Positions 44,205 through 52,940 of a stretch of 64,000 nucleotides of DNA are shown here, in pieces. How positions within the stretch are numbered: position 1 is the first letter of the stretch; each line of letters starts with the position of its first letter. Source of the DNA: Dyadobacter frigoris. GTDB taxonomy: Bacteria > Bacteroidota > Bacteroidia > Cytophagales > Spirosomataceae. The notes beneath the pieces were generated by a model. That model had not been told where the DNA came from. It saw only the letters and a list, made by a program, of their open reading frames with translations, and ran no database searches. The position numbers and the translations under genes are program-made. The stretch covers positions 248,001 to 312,000 of the forward strand of contig NZ_SZVO01000009.1 in NCBI RefSeq assembly GCF_005280585.1. Reading direction: 5' to 3'.

Positions 44205-46607
44205 ATGAAAAAACGATATACTCTTTGCTTATTTCTCTATTTGTGCTGTCTGGAAGGTATGGCGCAGCAGTCTGTTGTTACAAAAACTCCGGGCTCCATT
44301 TTTGGCTTTGCAGTGGATTCACTGGTAAAAACTCCCTTGCCCTTTGTGACAGTCAGTATAAAAGATCAGTCCTCAAAAATCCTTACCGCCTCGGTAACGG
44401 ATGAAAAAGGTTATTTTGAACTGGTAAATACTGAGGAAGGTGATGTGGTAATCCAGCTGAGTTTTGTCGGATATAAAACGTTTACAAAATCTTTAAGAAT
44501 AACAGCTTCTTCCAAATCCGTCGATGCGGGTACCATCAAGATGCAACAGGATCTGATTCAGTTGAAAGAAGTTGCTGTAACAGGACAAAAGGCATCGGTT
44601 AGTCTGGAACTTGACAAAAAGATTTTTGAAGTAGGAAAAGATATTTTGTCGCAGACCGGTTCGGCGACGGAACTTTTGAATGGCGTTCCTTCTGTGAGTG
44701 TTGGTCCATCGGGTGCCATAAGTTTACGTGGCAACAGCAATGTTTTGATTCTGATTAATGGCCGGCGCAGCGGACTTACTCAGGCGAATGCCCTGGAACA
44801 GATTCCGGCAGATCAGATTGAGCGGGTTGAAGTGATCACAAATCCGTCGTCCCGATACGATGCGGCGGGTTCAGCGGGAATTATCAATCTTATTTTAAAG
44901 AAAAACAGAAAAGCAGGTTTTAATGGACAATTGCGGCTGGTTGGTGGTATGCCTAATGATAACAGAATAAGCCCGAGTCTTAATTTTAAATCAGATAAAG
45001 TGAATCTGTTCGCAACGCTGGGCATCCGGTTTTCAGATTATGTCGGCCTTTATAAAACCAGACAATTTACAGAAGATAATGAAGTGAGTACTTTTTTAAA
45101 TCAACGGCAGGACGAGAAACGGCATGACGATGGAAGGCTTGTGTACGTTGGGGCTGATTATCTTTTAAATAACAAGAATACGATTACAGCCGCTTTCTTT
45201 AAAAATGCCACAAATGATCATGATAAAACCGCGCTGCGATACGACTATTCCAACATAACGAAAACCGACAGTACGTTGCTTCGAAACGGAGAATCCTGGG
45301 AAAAGCGAGACTACAACCAGCTGGAATTTAACTATACAAAACTTTTCAGCAAGCCGGGAAAAAAGTATACGGTTGACATGCAGTATGATTTCTGGAATAG
45401 TGATAAGGATTGGAATCTGTCAACAAAAAAGTTATTCCCAGCTGAGCAAACGCTTGCTGCTATCCGTACAGGTTCAATCGGTTCAAGCAAGGATTTTTTG
45501 CTGCAAACAGATCTGGTTCAGCCACTGGATAGTAATGCGGTACTGGAATTTGGACTGAAAGCAGAGAAAAGAAATGTAACCTCATTGTTTAAAGCAGAGC
45601 AGCAAATTGATGACCATTGGGATATTATCGAAAATATTGATAACGAGCTGACCTATGATGAACTGATAGGAAGCGGATATATTCAATTGAAAAGTAAAGT
45701 GGGGAATTTAGCATACCAGCTGGGTATGCGGACGGAGTATACCAGGATTGAAATTCAGGATAGAGATCATATTTATGACCGGTCGCGAAATTATACCCGT
45801 TTTTTTCCAACGGTGAACCTGACATACCAGCTTGCCTCAGGTGCAACTTTTCAGGCAAATTACAGCAAAAGAATAAACCGGCCTTCGCTTAATCTTTTGT
45901 ATCCGTTCAATGAGCTGACCGACTTTAATTCCCGCTATGTCGGCAATCCAGAGCTGAATCCTTCTTATGCGGATGTGTTTGAATTTGGATTTTTAAAAGC
46001 CGGTAATGGGCTGACTATAAATCCGTCCGTTTATTATCAAAACAATTCGGGTATCATTCAGGATTATACTTTCAGAAACCAGCAGGGAATATTCATCACT
46101 TCTCCTGTCAATATTGACCGTGAAATCCGCAGTGGATTTGAACTATCGGTTTTGTACAATCCGCTGAAAAGTTTACAGCTTAATGCAGAATTGAATGCGT
46201 ACAGATTCAAACAAAAAGGGTGGTATCAGGAGCATAATTTTGATTATTCAGGTAATGCTTTAACCAGCCGCATCAGTGCACAGCTCAAACTTGACCATCA
46301 GCTCAGTTTTCAGTTCCGCTACAATTTTACAGGCGCCCAAAGCAATGCCCAAAGACATACTGCCGCAATACATTATATTGATTTTGGGATAAGTAAAAAC
46401 TTGTTAAAAAACGCAGCAACGGTTGTTTTCGATGTTACAAACCTGTTCAATCTGCGCAACTATAAAACCACCACGACAGGAAACGACTACTTACAAACCC
46501 AAATAAACCGGCCGAACGCTGCGCGTTACAGATTAACGTTTTTATATAGGTTGAATGGTAAGGGAAACCAGGCGGTAAGGCAGGCAAAGAGAGGAAATCG
46601 GGAGTAG
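44205..46607 (+). CDS. TonB-dependent receptor (outer-membrane beta-barrel family protein)
   Basis: The protein is 800 aa. A signal peptide (LCLFLYLCCLEGMAQQ) is followed by a carboxypeptidase-D-like domain at about 28-110 (SIFGFAVDSLVKTPLPFVTV). The plug has LLNGVPSVSVGPSGAISLRG and LEQIPADQIERVEVITNPSS, the pattern of the Bacteroidota outer-membrane beta-barrel family. The barrel carries TFQANYSKRINRPSLNLLYP and YVGNPELNPSYADVFEFG. It has no SusD partner. It is divergent from the kinase/regulator pair 110 bases away, which are its likely controllers. A 14-base palindrome at 46630-46643 lies just downstream. Confidence 0.9.
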   Translation: MKKRYTLCLFLYLCCLEGMAQQSVVTKTPGSIFGFAVDSLVKTPLPFVTVSIKDQSSKILTASVTDEKGYFELVNTEEGDVVIQLSFVGYKTFTKSLRITASSKSVDAGTIKMQQDLIQLKEVAVTGQKASVSLELDKKIFEVGKDILSQTGSATELLNGVPSVSVGPSGAISLRGNSNVLILINGRRSGLTQANALEQIPADQIERVEVITNPSSRYDAAGSAGIINLILKKNRKAGFNGQLRLVGGMPNDNRISPSLNFKSDKVNLFATLGIRFSDYVGLYKTRQFTEDNEVSTFLNQRQDEKRHDDGRLVYVGADYLLNNKNTITAAFFKNATNDHDKTALRYDYSNITKTDSTLLRNGESWEKRDYNQLEFNYTKLFSKPGKKYTVDMQYDFWNSDKDWNLSTKKLFPAEQTLAAIRTGSIGSSKDFLLQTDLVQPLDSNAVLEFGLKAEKRNVTSLFKAEQQIDDHWDIIENIDNELTYDELIGSGYIQLKSKVGNLAYQLGMRTEYTRIEIQDRDHIYDRSRNYTRFFPTVNLTYQLASGATFQANYSKRINRPSLNLLYPFNELTDFNSRYVGNPELNPSYADVFEFGFLKAGNGLTINPSVYYQNNSGIIQDYTFRNQQGIFITSPVNIDREIRSGFELSVLYNPLKSLQLNAELNAYRFKQKGWYQEHNFDYSGNALTSRISAQLKLDHQLSFQFRYNFTGAQSNAQRHTAAIHYIDFGISKNLLKNAATVVFDVTNLFNLRNYKTTTTGNDYLQTQINRPNAARYRLTFLYRLNGKGNQAVRQAKRGNRE

Positions 46608-46651
46608 GTTAATGGTCGTTTTTAAATGTAAACAAATTTGTTTGCTTTTAA

Positions 46652-47144
46652 TACAGGGAAAAGACGTTTGAAAAATATAAAGGAGTTCATCCGGGAATTG
46701 TTCTTGAACTGGAATTGAAAAAGCGATCGCTAAAACAGCGGCCCATTGCGCTGTCGATTGCAGAACATCCGCAAACTTTCAATGCCATCACCAAGGGAAA
46801 GCGAAATCGGAATACTCCGCTTGCTCTGAAAATTGAAAAGGAGTTGTAGTTGGAGGAAAGGGCGTTGGTCTTTTTGCAGGCTTATTACGATATAAAAGAA
46901 GAAAAGAACAAACAGGGCAATACTACTCCGGATCTATCTCTGTTAAGACAATCCCTTTTCCGGATATTGATATCAACCGGATTGATCGGTCACGCAATAT
47001 ATTACCGTAATTGAGAGCGTATTTGAGCGCGGAAATAGTGAGGAGAAAGATGAGATAACCCGTTTTTATGGTGAAGCGAAAGTGCAATCGGTACTTATGG
47101 CTCAGCAAAGAAAGCTTCCTTTAATCAATCGGAAAAAACTGTAA
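46652..47144 (+). pseudogene. Degraded XRE/HigA-type antitoxin-like gene
   Basis: Read in frame from 46652, the sequence gives TFEKYKGVHPGIVLELELKK then RPIALSIAEHPQTFNAITKG, matching the Bacteroidota group of HigA-like XRE antidote proteins. The frame has an in-frame TAG at the point where the family continues (EKEL-stop-LEERALVFLQAYYDI), and a later frameshift near 46960-47010 separates the next parts. The tail (VIESVFERGNSEEKDEITRF) continues in another frame and ends at 47144. There is no ATG at the 5' end. It is clearly non-functional. The C-terminal part does not look like a toxin. Confidence 0.7.
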
Positions 47145-47321
47145 ATGGTTACATTATACTACAATACCGTAAGTCATGACAAAGATCTGATCATTCATAA
47201 TTTTATAGATTTCGATAAGGCGGACAACGACTTCGATCCAATTTGTTTGAGAGGGAAATACCGGGAGTTTATAAAAGAAGATATTGAAGAGGCAGTTGCG
47301 AAGTTTGTGAACAACATTTGA
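47145..47321 (+). pseudogene. C-terminal remnant of a probable nucleotidyltransferase-type toxin
   Basis: An ORF of 58 codons from the ATG at 47145 directly follows the antitoxin remnant. It reads IIHNFIDFDKADNDFDPICL then YREFIKEDIEEAVAKFV. This has the look of the C-terminal end of an AbiEii-type nucleotidyltransferase, a common partner of the XRE family upstream, but the catalytic part is missing. The toxin identity is inference. It could also be a stand-alone short gene. Confidence 0.45.
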
Positions 47322-47420
47322 GCCTAAAAATTTCCTCAAACCTGTTAGCCTGGTAAATAATTGAGGAAATATTTGTTAATGGAATAGTATTTGCAGTCTC
47401 CCTTAAAAAACTAAAAACCG

Positions 47421-47816
47421 ATGAAACAGGAAGACATAAAAACAACGGCAAGAATAATTCTGGGAGCAGGTTTAGTATTTGCAGGAATAAGCCATCTCAC
47501 ATTTGCAAGAAAGGAATTCCGGGCACAGGTGCCGGATCTGATTCCACTCAAAAAGGATGATACGGTTGTCTATTCTGGTATAGCAGAAATCGCCATGGGA
47601 AGTGCTTTGATTCTCGCGAATAAAAAACATAAGGAAACAGTCGGAAAAGTTGCTGCTGCTTTTTTTACTGCTGTCTTTCCTGGCAATATTGCGCAGCTGG
47701 TTAATAAAAGAAGCGCTTTCGGTTTGGATACGGATGGGAAGCGTTTCGCGCGATTATTTTTTCAGCCGGTTCTGGTTTATTGGGCACTTAAAAGTACAGG
47801 TAAGTGCAATAAGTAG
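47421..47816 (+). CDS. DoxX-family membrane protein
   Basis: The protein is 131 aa with four hydrophobic segments (IILGAGLVFAGISHLTFA, VVYSGIAEIAMGSALILA, VGKVAAAFFTAVFPGNIAQL, ARLFFQPVLVYWAL). The start with a helix then FAGISHLTFARKEF, and the SGIAEIAMG segment, are typical of DoxX-like proteins. Their role is not settled; some act with oxidoreductases. Its 3' end overlaps the convergent exonuclease gene by 40 bases. Confidence 0.8.
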   Translation: MKQEDIKTTARIILGAGLVFAGISHLTFARKEFRAQVPDLIPLKKDDTVVYSGIAEIAMGSALILANKKHKETVGKVAAAFFTAVFPGNIAQLVNKRSAFGLDTDGKRFARLFFQPVLVYWALKSTGKCNK

Positions 47817-49195
47817 TTGTTTGTATCAGGAATTTTTACTTTAAAAGGATTTTTGGCCGCAAAATTAAATATCATCTGCATCATATAGTGATTGGCGGAA
47901 ATGGGTTTCAAGTCTTGTTTAATTTGATGAAAACCTTTTTTAATATCACTATTTTGTACATATCCAATGCCTGTCAGCCGTCCTTTTTCTACCCAGATAC
48001 AGCTTTCCTCATTTTCATTTCTGCCGGTATCAAAAATCACAAAACCGGGAAGACTTTCTTTAAAACTGTTTAGGGCAGCAGTCACGGAATCATTATATTG
48101 TTTTGCAGACATTGATTGAAAATCGGTACCGATCTGCCCGGGTTCCGGTGAATCTGTACTGAATAAGGGATAATACCCATAAGAACATTTACCCGGATTG
48201 AGACTGAAATCCATGACCAGCTTACGTAACATCCTGATTCCGTCCGCTTCTCTGTCAAAGATGTGTATACCCTTCTGGTATTTGCTGTGTTTTCCGATCA
48301 CGAGCCTTAGAAAACCTTCTCCGTCTTCGTAAGAATATAAGGCAAACCTGGATTCTGGCCGTTTTAAAGCGCGGTTGTAAAGCGGCCAAAGCCGCTGGAT
48401 TTCGGCTGCCTCCAGGATCAGCGCCATCAGCTCATTGCCGCAGGCTTCAAAGCTGATAGAAAAGATATTTCTTAGAAATTGCTGGCGCTGCTGATTGGGG
48501 TTGTGGCCCGTAAAATGCTGGCTTACCCTTTTTTTAATGTCAAGGGCCTTGCCAACATAGATTTCCTTTCCTGACTGATCTTTGAAATAATAAATGCCAG
48601 GGCAGGAGGGTAACGCCATAAAATTATCCTTGGCAAGATTGGGAGGAAGCTGCTGTTCCCTGGACGTTTTTTTGAGCATCGCCTGAATATCGCCCCGGAT
48701 ATCCCAGTTTATGAGCTTTTCAAAAAGTATAGCGGTCGCATCTGCATCTCCGCCTGCACGATGACGGTTTTGTATAGGAATGCCCAGTGCATCACACAGT
48801 TTGCCAAGGCTGTATGAACGCAGTCCCGGTTTGATCTTTCTGCTAAGACGTACCGTGCAAAGTTTAGGTGTATTGAGTTCATAGCCAGCCAGATGAAGGT
48901 GGTGTTTTACAAAGGAATAATCAAAATTCACATTGTGGGCAACAAAAATACATCCGGAAAGAATCTGGTAAATTTGAGCGGCCTTCTGGCTGAATGCCGG
49001 ACTGTCCTTAATCATTTCATGATTAATACCTGTCAGTGATTGTATCGATAAGGGGATGGGCAAGCCTGGATTCAACAGCGTTTCATAGCTGTCAATAACT
49101 GAGATACCGTCATGGATCCGGATGGCAATTTCGGTTATGCCGCTTGCGGAGGCAAATGATCCTGTCGTTTCAATATCTACGATAGCATAATTCAT
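47777..49195 (-). CDS. DnaQ-like 3'-5' exonuclease fused to a UvrC-like GIY-YIG nuclease
   Basis: The protein is 472 aa from the ATG at 49195; the frame stays open to 49330 but MNYAIVDIETTG is the natural start. Residues 1 to about 170 are a DEDDh exonuclease with all metal ligands: Asp7/Glu9 (DIETTG), Asp92 (NFDYS), His145 and Asp150 (HRAGGDADA). Residues of about 196-260 are a GIY-YIG domain (PGIYYFKDQSGKEIYVGKAL, here GIY...YVG). Such fusions are common in Bacteroidota and resemble DNA polymerase III epsilon joined to UvrC. It probably acts in DNA repair. Its end overlaps the convergent DoxX gene. Confidence 0.88.
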   Translation of the reverse strand: MNYAIVDIETTGSFASASGITEIAIRIHDGISVIDSYETLLNPGLPIPLSIQSLTGINHEMIKDSPAFSQKAAQIYQILSGCIFVAHNVNFDYSFVKHHLHLAGYELNTPKLCTVRLSRKIKPGLRSYSLGKLCDALGIPIQNRHRAGGDADATAILFEKLINWDIRGDIQAMLKKTSREQQLPPNLAKDNFMALPSCPGIYYFKDQSGKEIYVGKALDIKKRVSQHFTGHNPNQQRQQFLRNIFSISFEACGNELMALILEAAEIQRLWPLYNRALKRPESRFALYSYEDGEGFLRLVIGKHSKYQKGIHIFDREADGIRMLRKLVMDFSLNPGKCSYGYYPLFSTDSPEPGQIGTDFQSMSAKQYNDSVTAALNSFKESLPGFVIFDTGRNENEESCIWVEKGRLTGIGYVQNSDIKKGFHQIKQDLKPISANHYMMQMIFNFAAKNPFKVKIPDTNNYLLHLPVLLSAQ

Positions 49196-49304
49196 TTTTT
49201 GATTTTTTAGGACGCTGATCCTGTCTGGAATCAAGCCATTTTTACAAACCGCACTTGTTATATTTTGAATTATATGTGCTTCTGTTGACTTTTGGCTGAT
49301 GTGT

Positions 49305-49729
49305 TTAAAACGTCTCTGCCAGCTGCGCAAAGCCGATGTAGTCTGAATAAATAAAATCTACAATGGCATCAATTTGTTTTGATTTCATCTTTTTTTGCTC
49401 GAATCTGTTTTCAAGGACCGCTTCTGTATCTTGTCTGCTGAGAATGATTTCTTTTTCAAAACAGACCTGATCTGCATCCAGGTCAAAGAGTTGCAGGTGA
49501 ATAGGGAGTTTTTCCATATCGGGCCAAATGCCAATCTTTCTAAAATTAACCGGGACGGCAAGCACTTGCCCAGGCTGGCTTAGTTTAAAGATAAGAATGG
49601 GGATATCGCATAAAGAGCGCACTTCAAAACTGACATCGGCAGGAAAGTCACCATCCGGCTGATGCTGTTTGCGGAAGATTCTTATCACTACTTTTTTTTC
49701 GCCGGAATTATTTTGATCGTTTCCATCAT
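49305..49729 (-). CDS. Hypothetical protein, 127 aa as read, with a probable frameshift at the start
   Basis: I do not recognise this protein. The frame from 49688 to 49305 begins with a GTG and reads VIRIFRKQHQPDGDFPADVS and SLCDIPILIFKLSQPGQVLA, a beta-rich small domain. Upstream, an ATGATG at 49729 starts a second frame (METIKIIPAKKK) that ends at a stop right after a run of eight A residues (49692-49699). One extra A would join the two frames into KIIPAKKKVVIRIFRKQ, which looks like one continuous beta strand. This may be an indel, a sequencing error, or slippage on A8. The 3' end overlaps the untrimmed frame upstream of the exonuclease start. Confidence 0.5.
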
Positions 49730-49806
49730 TTAAAATGCACTTTGAAATTAATTTTTACTGATCTGCGGCTTAAATTTTTAAATGTAAAAGTCTGACAGAC
49801 AGCTTT

Positions 49807-49845
49807 AATCACATAAATGATACTATTAATATCATTTATGTGATT
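49807..49845. repeat. Perfect 16-bp inverted repeat
   Basis: AATCACATAAATGATA (49807-49822) is repeated as its exact reverse complement at 49830-49845, with a 7-base spacer. No T tract follows on either strand. It lies between the stop of the 49975 gene and the start of the 49305 gene, both on the minus strand. It may be an operator for the 49305 gene or a weak terminator. Confidence 0.6.
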
Positions 49846-49974
49846 TATTTAGTATCAATGATAAGGGAAATTCTTTTAAATGGCAAATAATCATTATCCG
49901 CATAAATCTTTTTTCAAGCCTTCAAGTCAAATTTTACTTTCAGGATTTAAGTGGCATCTACAAAGTGCTGTCAC

Positions 49975-51237
49975 CTATTTTAATTTCAGGTCTTTTCGCA
50001 CCTTATCAAAATAAATATTTTTGAAACCTAACTTTTCAAATTCTTTTAAATCCTGGGCCAGATTTTCTTTGAATCGGCGTTTATCAGGCAATTTTTCGTT
50101 TTTATGCGCGCGGTAAATTTCGATGGCCGGATCAAACTGGCCCGTTAAAAGATAATAGTTTCCAAGATTTGCAAGCAGATATAAGTCCTGTGAGTCCTTG
50201 CCCAGGCCCAGCGTGATATTTCTCTTTGCTTCTTCATTTTGCCGTTGGCATAACAGATTAAAAGCCAATCCATTGTAGACCTGCGGAGTTGTTACGCCGA
50301 GTGAAATCAGCTCATTGTACGAAACATTAAGTCCTGAAAAGTCTTTTGTAATCTTTTGTCCCTTAATTAATTGAAAGATTTCTTTTATACGGTCTTCTTT
50401 ATCCGGGAAACCGAAGGAACCCATTTTTTTTGTACAGCTTTTGATGTTGTCTTTGATGATCTTATCCTTATCCGGACTTGAAAGGCTGACAAATGCGGAA
50501 GGAATATAATTGATTTTGATCTGATCTTTTGTGCAGTCGCATATCCTTTCGCTGGAAGCGTCCTGAATGCTGAATTTTGCCAGGCAATCATTATAAAGTG
50601 ATTCCGTATTTTTTGAAGACCAAATCTCCCTGTATTCCTTGCTCGAAACAATCGCAACTACGTCCAGTGAAACGGCGACACCTTCAGTCACACTTGGGTT
50701 TCTCAGGCAAAGCGAAAGGTCTTTTCGCACAACAGGGATTTGGAAAACACCGTTTCGGCTGTTTTGCGCGGTGCCTTCCTTATAAAAAACAGGAGCATTA
50801 AAGCTATACATTCCTACAAGATCGGTTTTCTCAAATTGTTTTAAACCGTTATTATCTGTCAGATAAATATCGACCGATCCGCTTCCGGAGGGCTTAATAA
50901 GCTGTGCGACAACGTTGGTTACCAAACCGGCCCCGATCAGATTCAGCGCACCATCTGTAATAAGCCGGGCAATCTGCATTTCCAGACCGGAGCTTTGCAC
51001 ACGCTGACCAGCGTTACTTGTAGCAACGGTGGCAAAGGAATAATACCAGGCTACGGTATTAGCCGGAAGCTGTATCGGGATTACCAACCGGTTTTTTCCG
51101 CCAAGTCTGGCCTTACTGTTAAGATAAATCGTCTGTCCATTGATCAGGCTTTTTTCCTTTAAAACAGTGGTGGTGGATTGCGCCGGTAAAAGGCAGGAGT
51201 TGAAAAATAAAAGAAAAATAAGTAATGTTTTATTCAT
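49975..51237 (-). CDS. Hypothetical exported protein with TPR-like C-terminus, 420 aa
   Basis: The start is the ATG at 51237, chosen because MNKTLLIFLLFFNSCLLPAQ is a normal signal peptide; an upstream in-frame start at 51282 adds a soluble stretch. The first half is a beta-rich domain of unknown type (KNRLVIPIQLPANTVAWYYS, VDIYLTDNNGLKQFEKTD). The end looks like one or two TPR units (NGLAFNLLCQRQNEEAKRNI, LYLLANLGNYYLLTGQFDPA). KISERICDCTKDQIKINY-like residues (ERICDCTKDQIKINYI) include two Cys. No family is recognised. A 12-bp inverted repeat lies just upstream. Confidence 0.6.
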   Translation of the reverse strand: MNKTLLIFLLFFNSCLLPAQSTTTVLKEKSLINGQTIYLNSKARLGGKNRLVIPIQLPANTVAWYYSFATVATSNAGQRVQSSGLEMQIARLITDGALNLIGAGLVTNVVAQLIKPSGSGSVDIYLTDNNGLKQFEKTDLVGMYSFNAPVFYKEGTAQNSRNGVFQIPVVRKDLSLCLRNPSVTEGVAVSLDVVAIVSSKEYREIWSSKNTESLYNDCLAKFSIQDASSERICDCTKDQIKINYIPSAFVSLSSPDKDKIIKDNIKSCTKKMGSFGFPDKEDRIKEIFQLIKGQKITKDFSGLNVSYNELISLGVTTPQVYNGLAFNLLCQRQNEEAKRNITLGLGKDSQDLYLLANLGNYYLLTGQFDPAIEIYRAHKNEKLPDKRRFKENLAQDLKEFEKLGFKNIYFDKVRKDLKLK

Positions 51238-51266
51238 TTGGTAGTGCTGGATGATCTCACAAAGTG

Positions 51267-51302
51267 AATCAATATTTTTCATTTTAACAGAAAATATTGA
51301 TT
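51267..51302. repeat. Perfect 12-bp inverted repeat upstream of the TPR-like gene
   Basis: AATCAATATTTT (51267-51278) matches the reverse complement at 51291-51302, with a 12-base spacer. It is close to the start of the 49975-51237 gene on the minus strand, so it may mark its operator or the terminator of the broken gene beyond. Confidence 0.45.
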
Positions 51303-51406
51303 TTCGCGCTGAAATAAAGCTGATCCGGATTCGCTTCTAAGAATTATTTCTTCATTTTTGTTGAAGACGGAATATTCAGCTTTATGAGTTACACCAAGAA
51401 ATTATT

Positions 51407-52200
51407 TTAATTGTCAGGTAAATAATTGTCCCATTGTTCCGTAGGTGCTACCGAGCGCATTACTTCACCGATAAAATCGGGATGATTGGAATTGGTCAAC
51501 ACAACAACGCCATATCCTTTTTCCTTGTGGGCGATTAGGTGACTTGAAAAACCTTCATCCCAGCCTCCGTGTTGAAAATAAATATCACCTCCGGTTTTCA
51601 GCATATCCAGCCCTAGTGCGTAAGTGCCTAAAACGGGTGCCAGCATTTGCTCAACAGCACTTTTGGATAAAACCTTATTACTTTTTCCTTGTATGGAAAG
51701 TTGTACATCAATCGCAAATTTGGCAAGATCTTCGGCTGTTGTCCACAGACCTGCCGCTGCCATTTCAGGATAGGTGTACCGTTTCCCTTTGCTCATCGAT
51801 CCATCGGGCAAATATCCTGTTGCTGCCAATTTTAATTTTTCCGAAAGGGGGGGGGGGGCGGTCATAAGTACTGTTTGCCATATTTAACGGATGGATAACC
51901 TGCTCTTTCATAATTGACGGAAAAGGTTTTTTCAATATCAATTAGCATTGCTGTATAATGGTGTAACCTCCCCCTGAGTAACGCCAGTCTTTGCCCGGTG
52001 CAATATCCACACGGATAGCAGGACTATTGGCCCGAGGCTTACCATTGAGTGCAGCAGCGTTGGCACGGGCAAGTCGGTGTTATATCCTAAAAATCCATGT
52101 ACTGTAATTTCTCTCGCCTGGCTGAGTAAATGTTTGATTGATACCTTTTTGTCTTTTGTGAATTCATTGTCAGGCAATTTTTTGAATTTTAATCGACCTG
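51407..52200 (-). pseudogene. Serine hydrolase (beta-lactamase-related), multiply frameshifted
   Basis: Three frames have to be combined to recover the family. Reading down from 52200: LKFKKLPDNEFTKDKKVSIK and ITVHGFLGYNTDLPVPTLL; then, in another frame, NSPAIRVDIAPGKDWRYSGG; then IMKEQVIHPLNMANSTYDR; and after a 12-base C run on the coding strand (51847-51858) LSEKLKLAATGYLPDGSMSK and on to YFQHGGWDEGFSSHLIAHKE. A C-run of 11 would restore the frame there. The N-terminal third with the SxxK nucleophile is absent and replaced by a 20-bp hairpin at 52241. It is a decayed gene. The YSGGGY-like site is still visible. Confidence 0.8.
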
Positions 52201-52240
52201 AGATAATCTTGATTTTCCTGCCAAGGTGATGAACATATCC

Positions 52241-52284
52241 TAAATAAATAGGCTGTCTCCAGCAGGAGGCAGCCTATTTATTTA
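52241..52284. terminator. 20-bp stem-loop at the 5' edge of the broken hydrolase
   Basis: Bases 52241-52260 pair with 52265-52284 with one G-T pair and a 4-base loop (AGCA). The outer part is A/T-rich (TAAATAAATA) and the inner part is GGCTG/CAGCC, a common Bacteroidota bidirectional terminator layout. Confidence 0.65.
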
Positions 52285-52458
52285 AAGCGAGAGAGAAAGG
52301 AAAGTTGAACACAAAATTAAAAATTTAACAAATATAAAAATTGATTTTCGATGTGCTTTTGCTTGGCGGATAAATTTAGTTAACAGGTGGCGGACGTAAA
52401 ATCTTATTTTCATCGTAATTTGGATTTAGGTGGATAGCCAGGTATTTCATTGTAACAA

Positions 52459-52698
52459 TTAAAAGTTAGCGTGGAAGAGGATAATAATTGCCAAAGCAAT
52501 GGCATGCTCAGTAACAACCCCAAGTACCAGACGAGTCCAAGTGATCAAATCTGCTACCATCATCCAAAATTCATCCACTAATTTTTCTACCGTTTTTTTT
52601 ACTGGTCCTTTTCTTGATTTAATTCTATTTTTCTTTACTGGTTCTGTGCTCTTTTTGGAGCTTGTAGAAATACTTTGCATTTCATTTTTCGTTTTCAT
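52459..52698 (-). CDS. Small hypothetical membrane protein, 79 aa
   Basis: The N-terminal half is lysine-rich (KKSTEPVKKNRIKSRKGPVK) and the C-terminal half has one or two hydrophobic segments (DEFWMMVADLITWTRLVLGV, AIALAIIILFHANF). A single or hairpin membrane anchor with a basic cytoplasmic part is likely. No family is recognised. It lies alone in an AT-rich stretch, 242 bases from the divergent 871-aa gene, so it may be part of the same accessory insertion. Real but uncertain. Confidence 0.45.
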   Translation of the reverse strand: MKTKNEMQSISTSSKKSTEPVKKNRIKSRKGPVKKTVEKLVDEFWMMVADLITWTRLVLGVVTEHAIALAIIILFHANF

Positions 52699-52940
52699 GA
52701 TACAGTTATTTAAAGAGTTAATAATGAATAAATATAGTTTAAGTAATGGTATATTTAATTAAACTCCCAATAAAATTTTGTATAAACTTTGTTTTGTAGA
52801 ATTTGCATAATTGTTATTGACAGATGTTGAGGCAATGAATAATATATTTTTAAAAAAAATCATTATTGCTTTTTTACAATTCTGTAAAGTATATTGGAAG
52901 AATGTGTATTGCATAAGACATTGAATTTAATTATTATGCA

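Noticed and set aside
49196..49330. Longer N-terminus for the exonuclease fusion
   Set aside because: The DEDDh exonuclease begins directly with MNYAIVDIETTG, and the extension overlaps the neighbouring gene without similarity.
51847..51858. Phase-variable hydrolase controlled by the C12 tract
   Set aside because: At least two other frame changes and a missing N-terminus mean that tract length alone could not restore a working protein.
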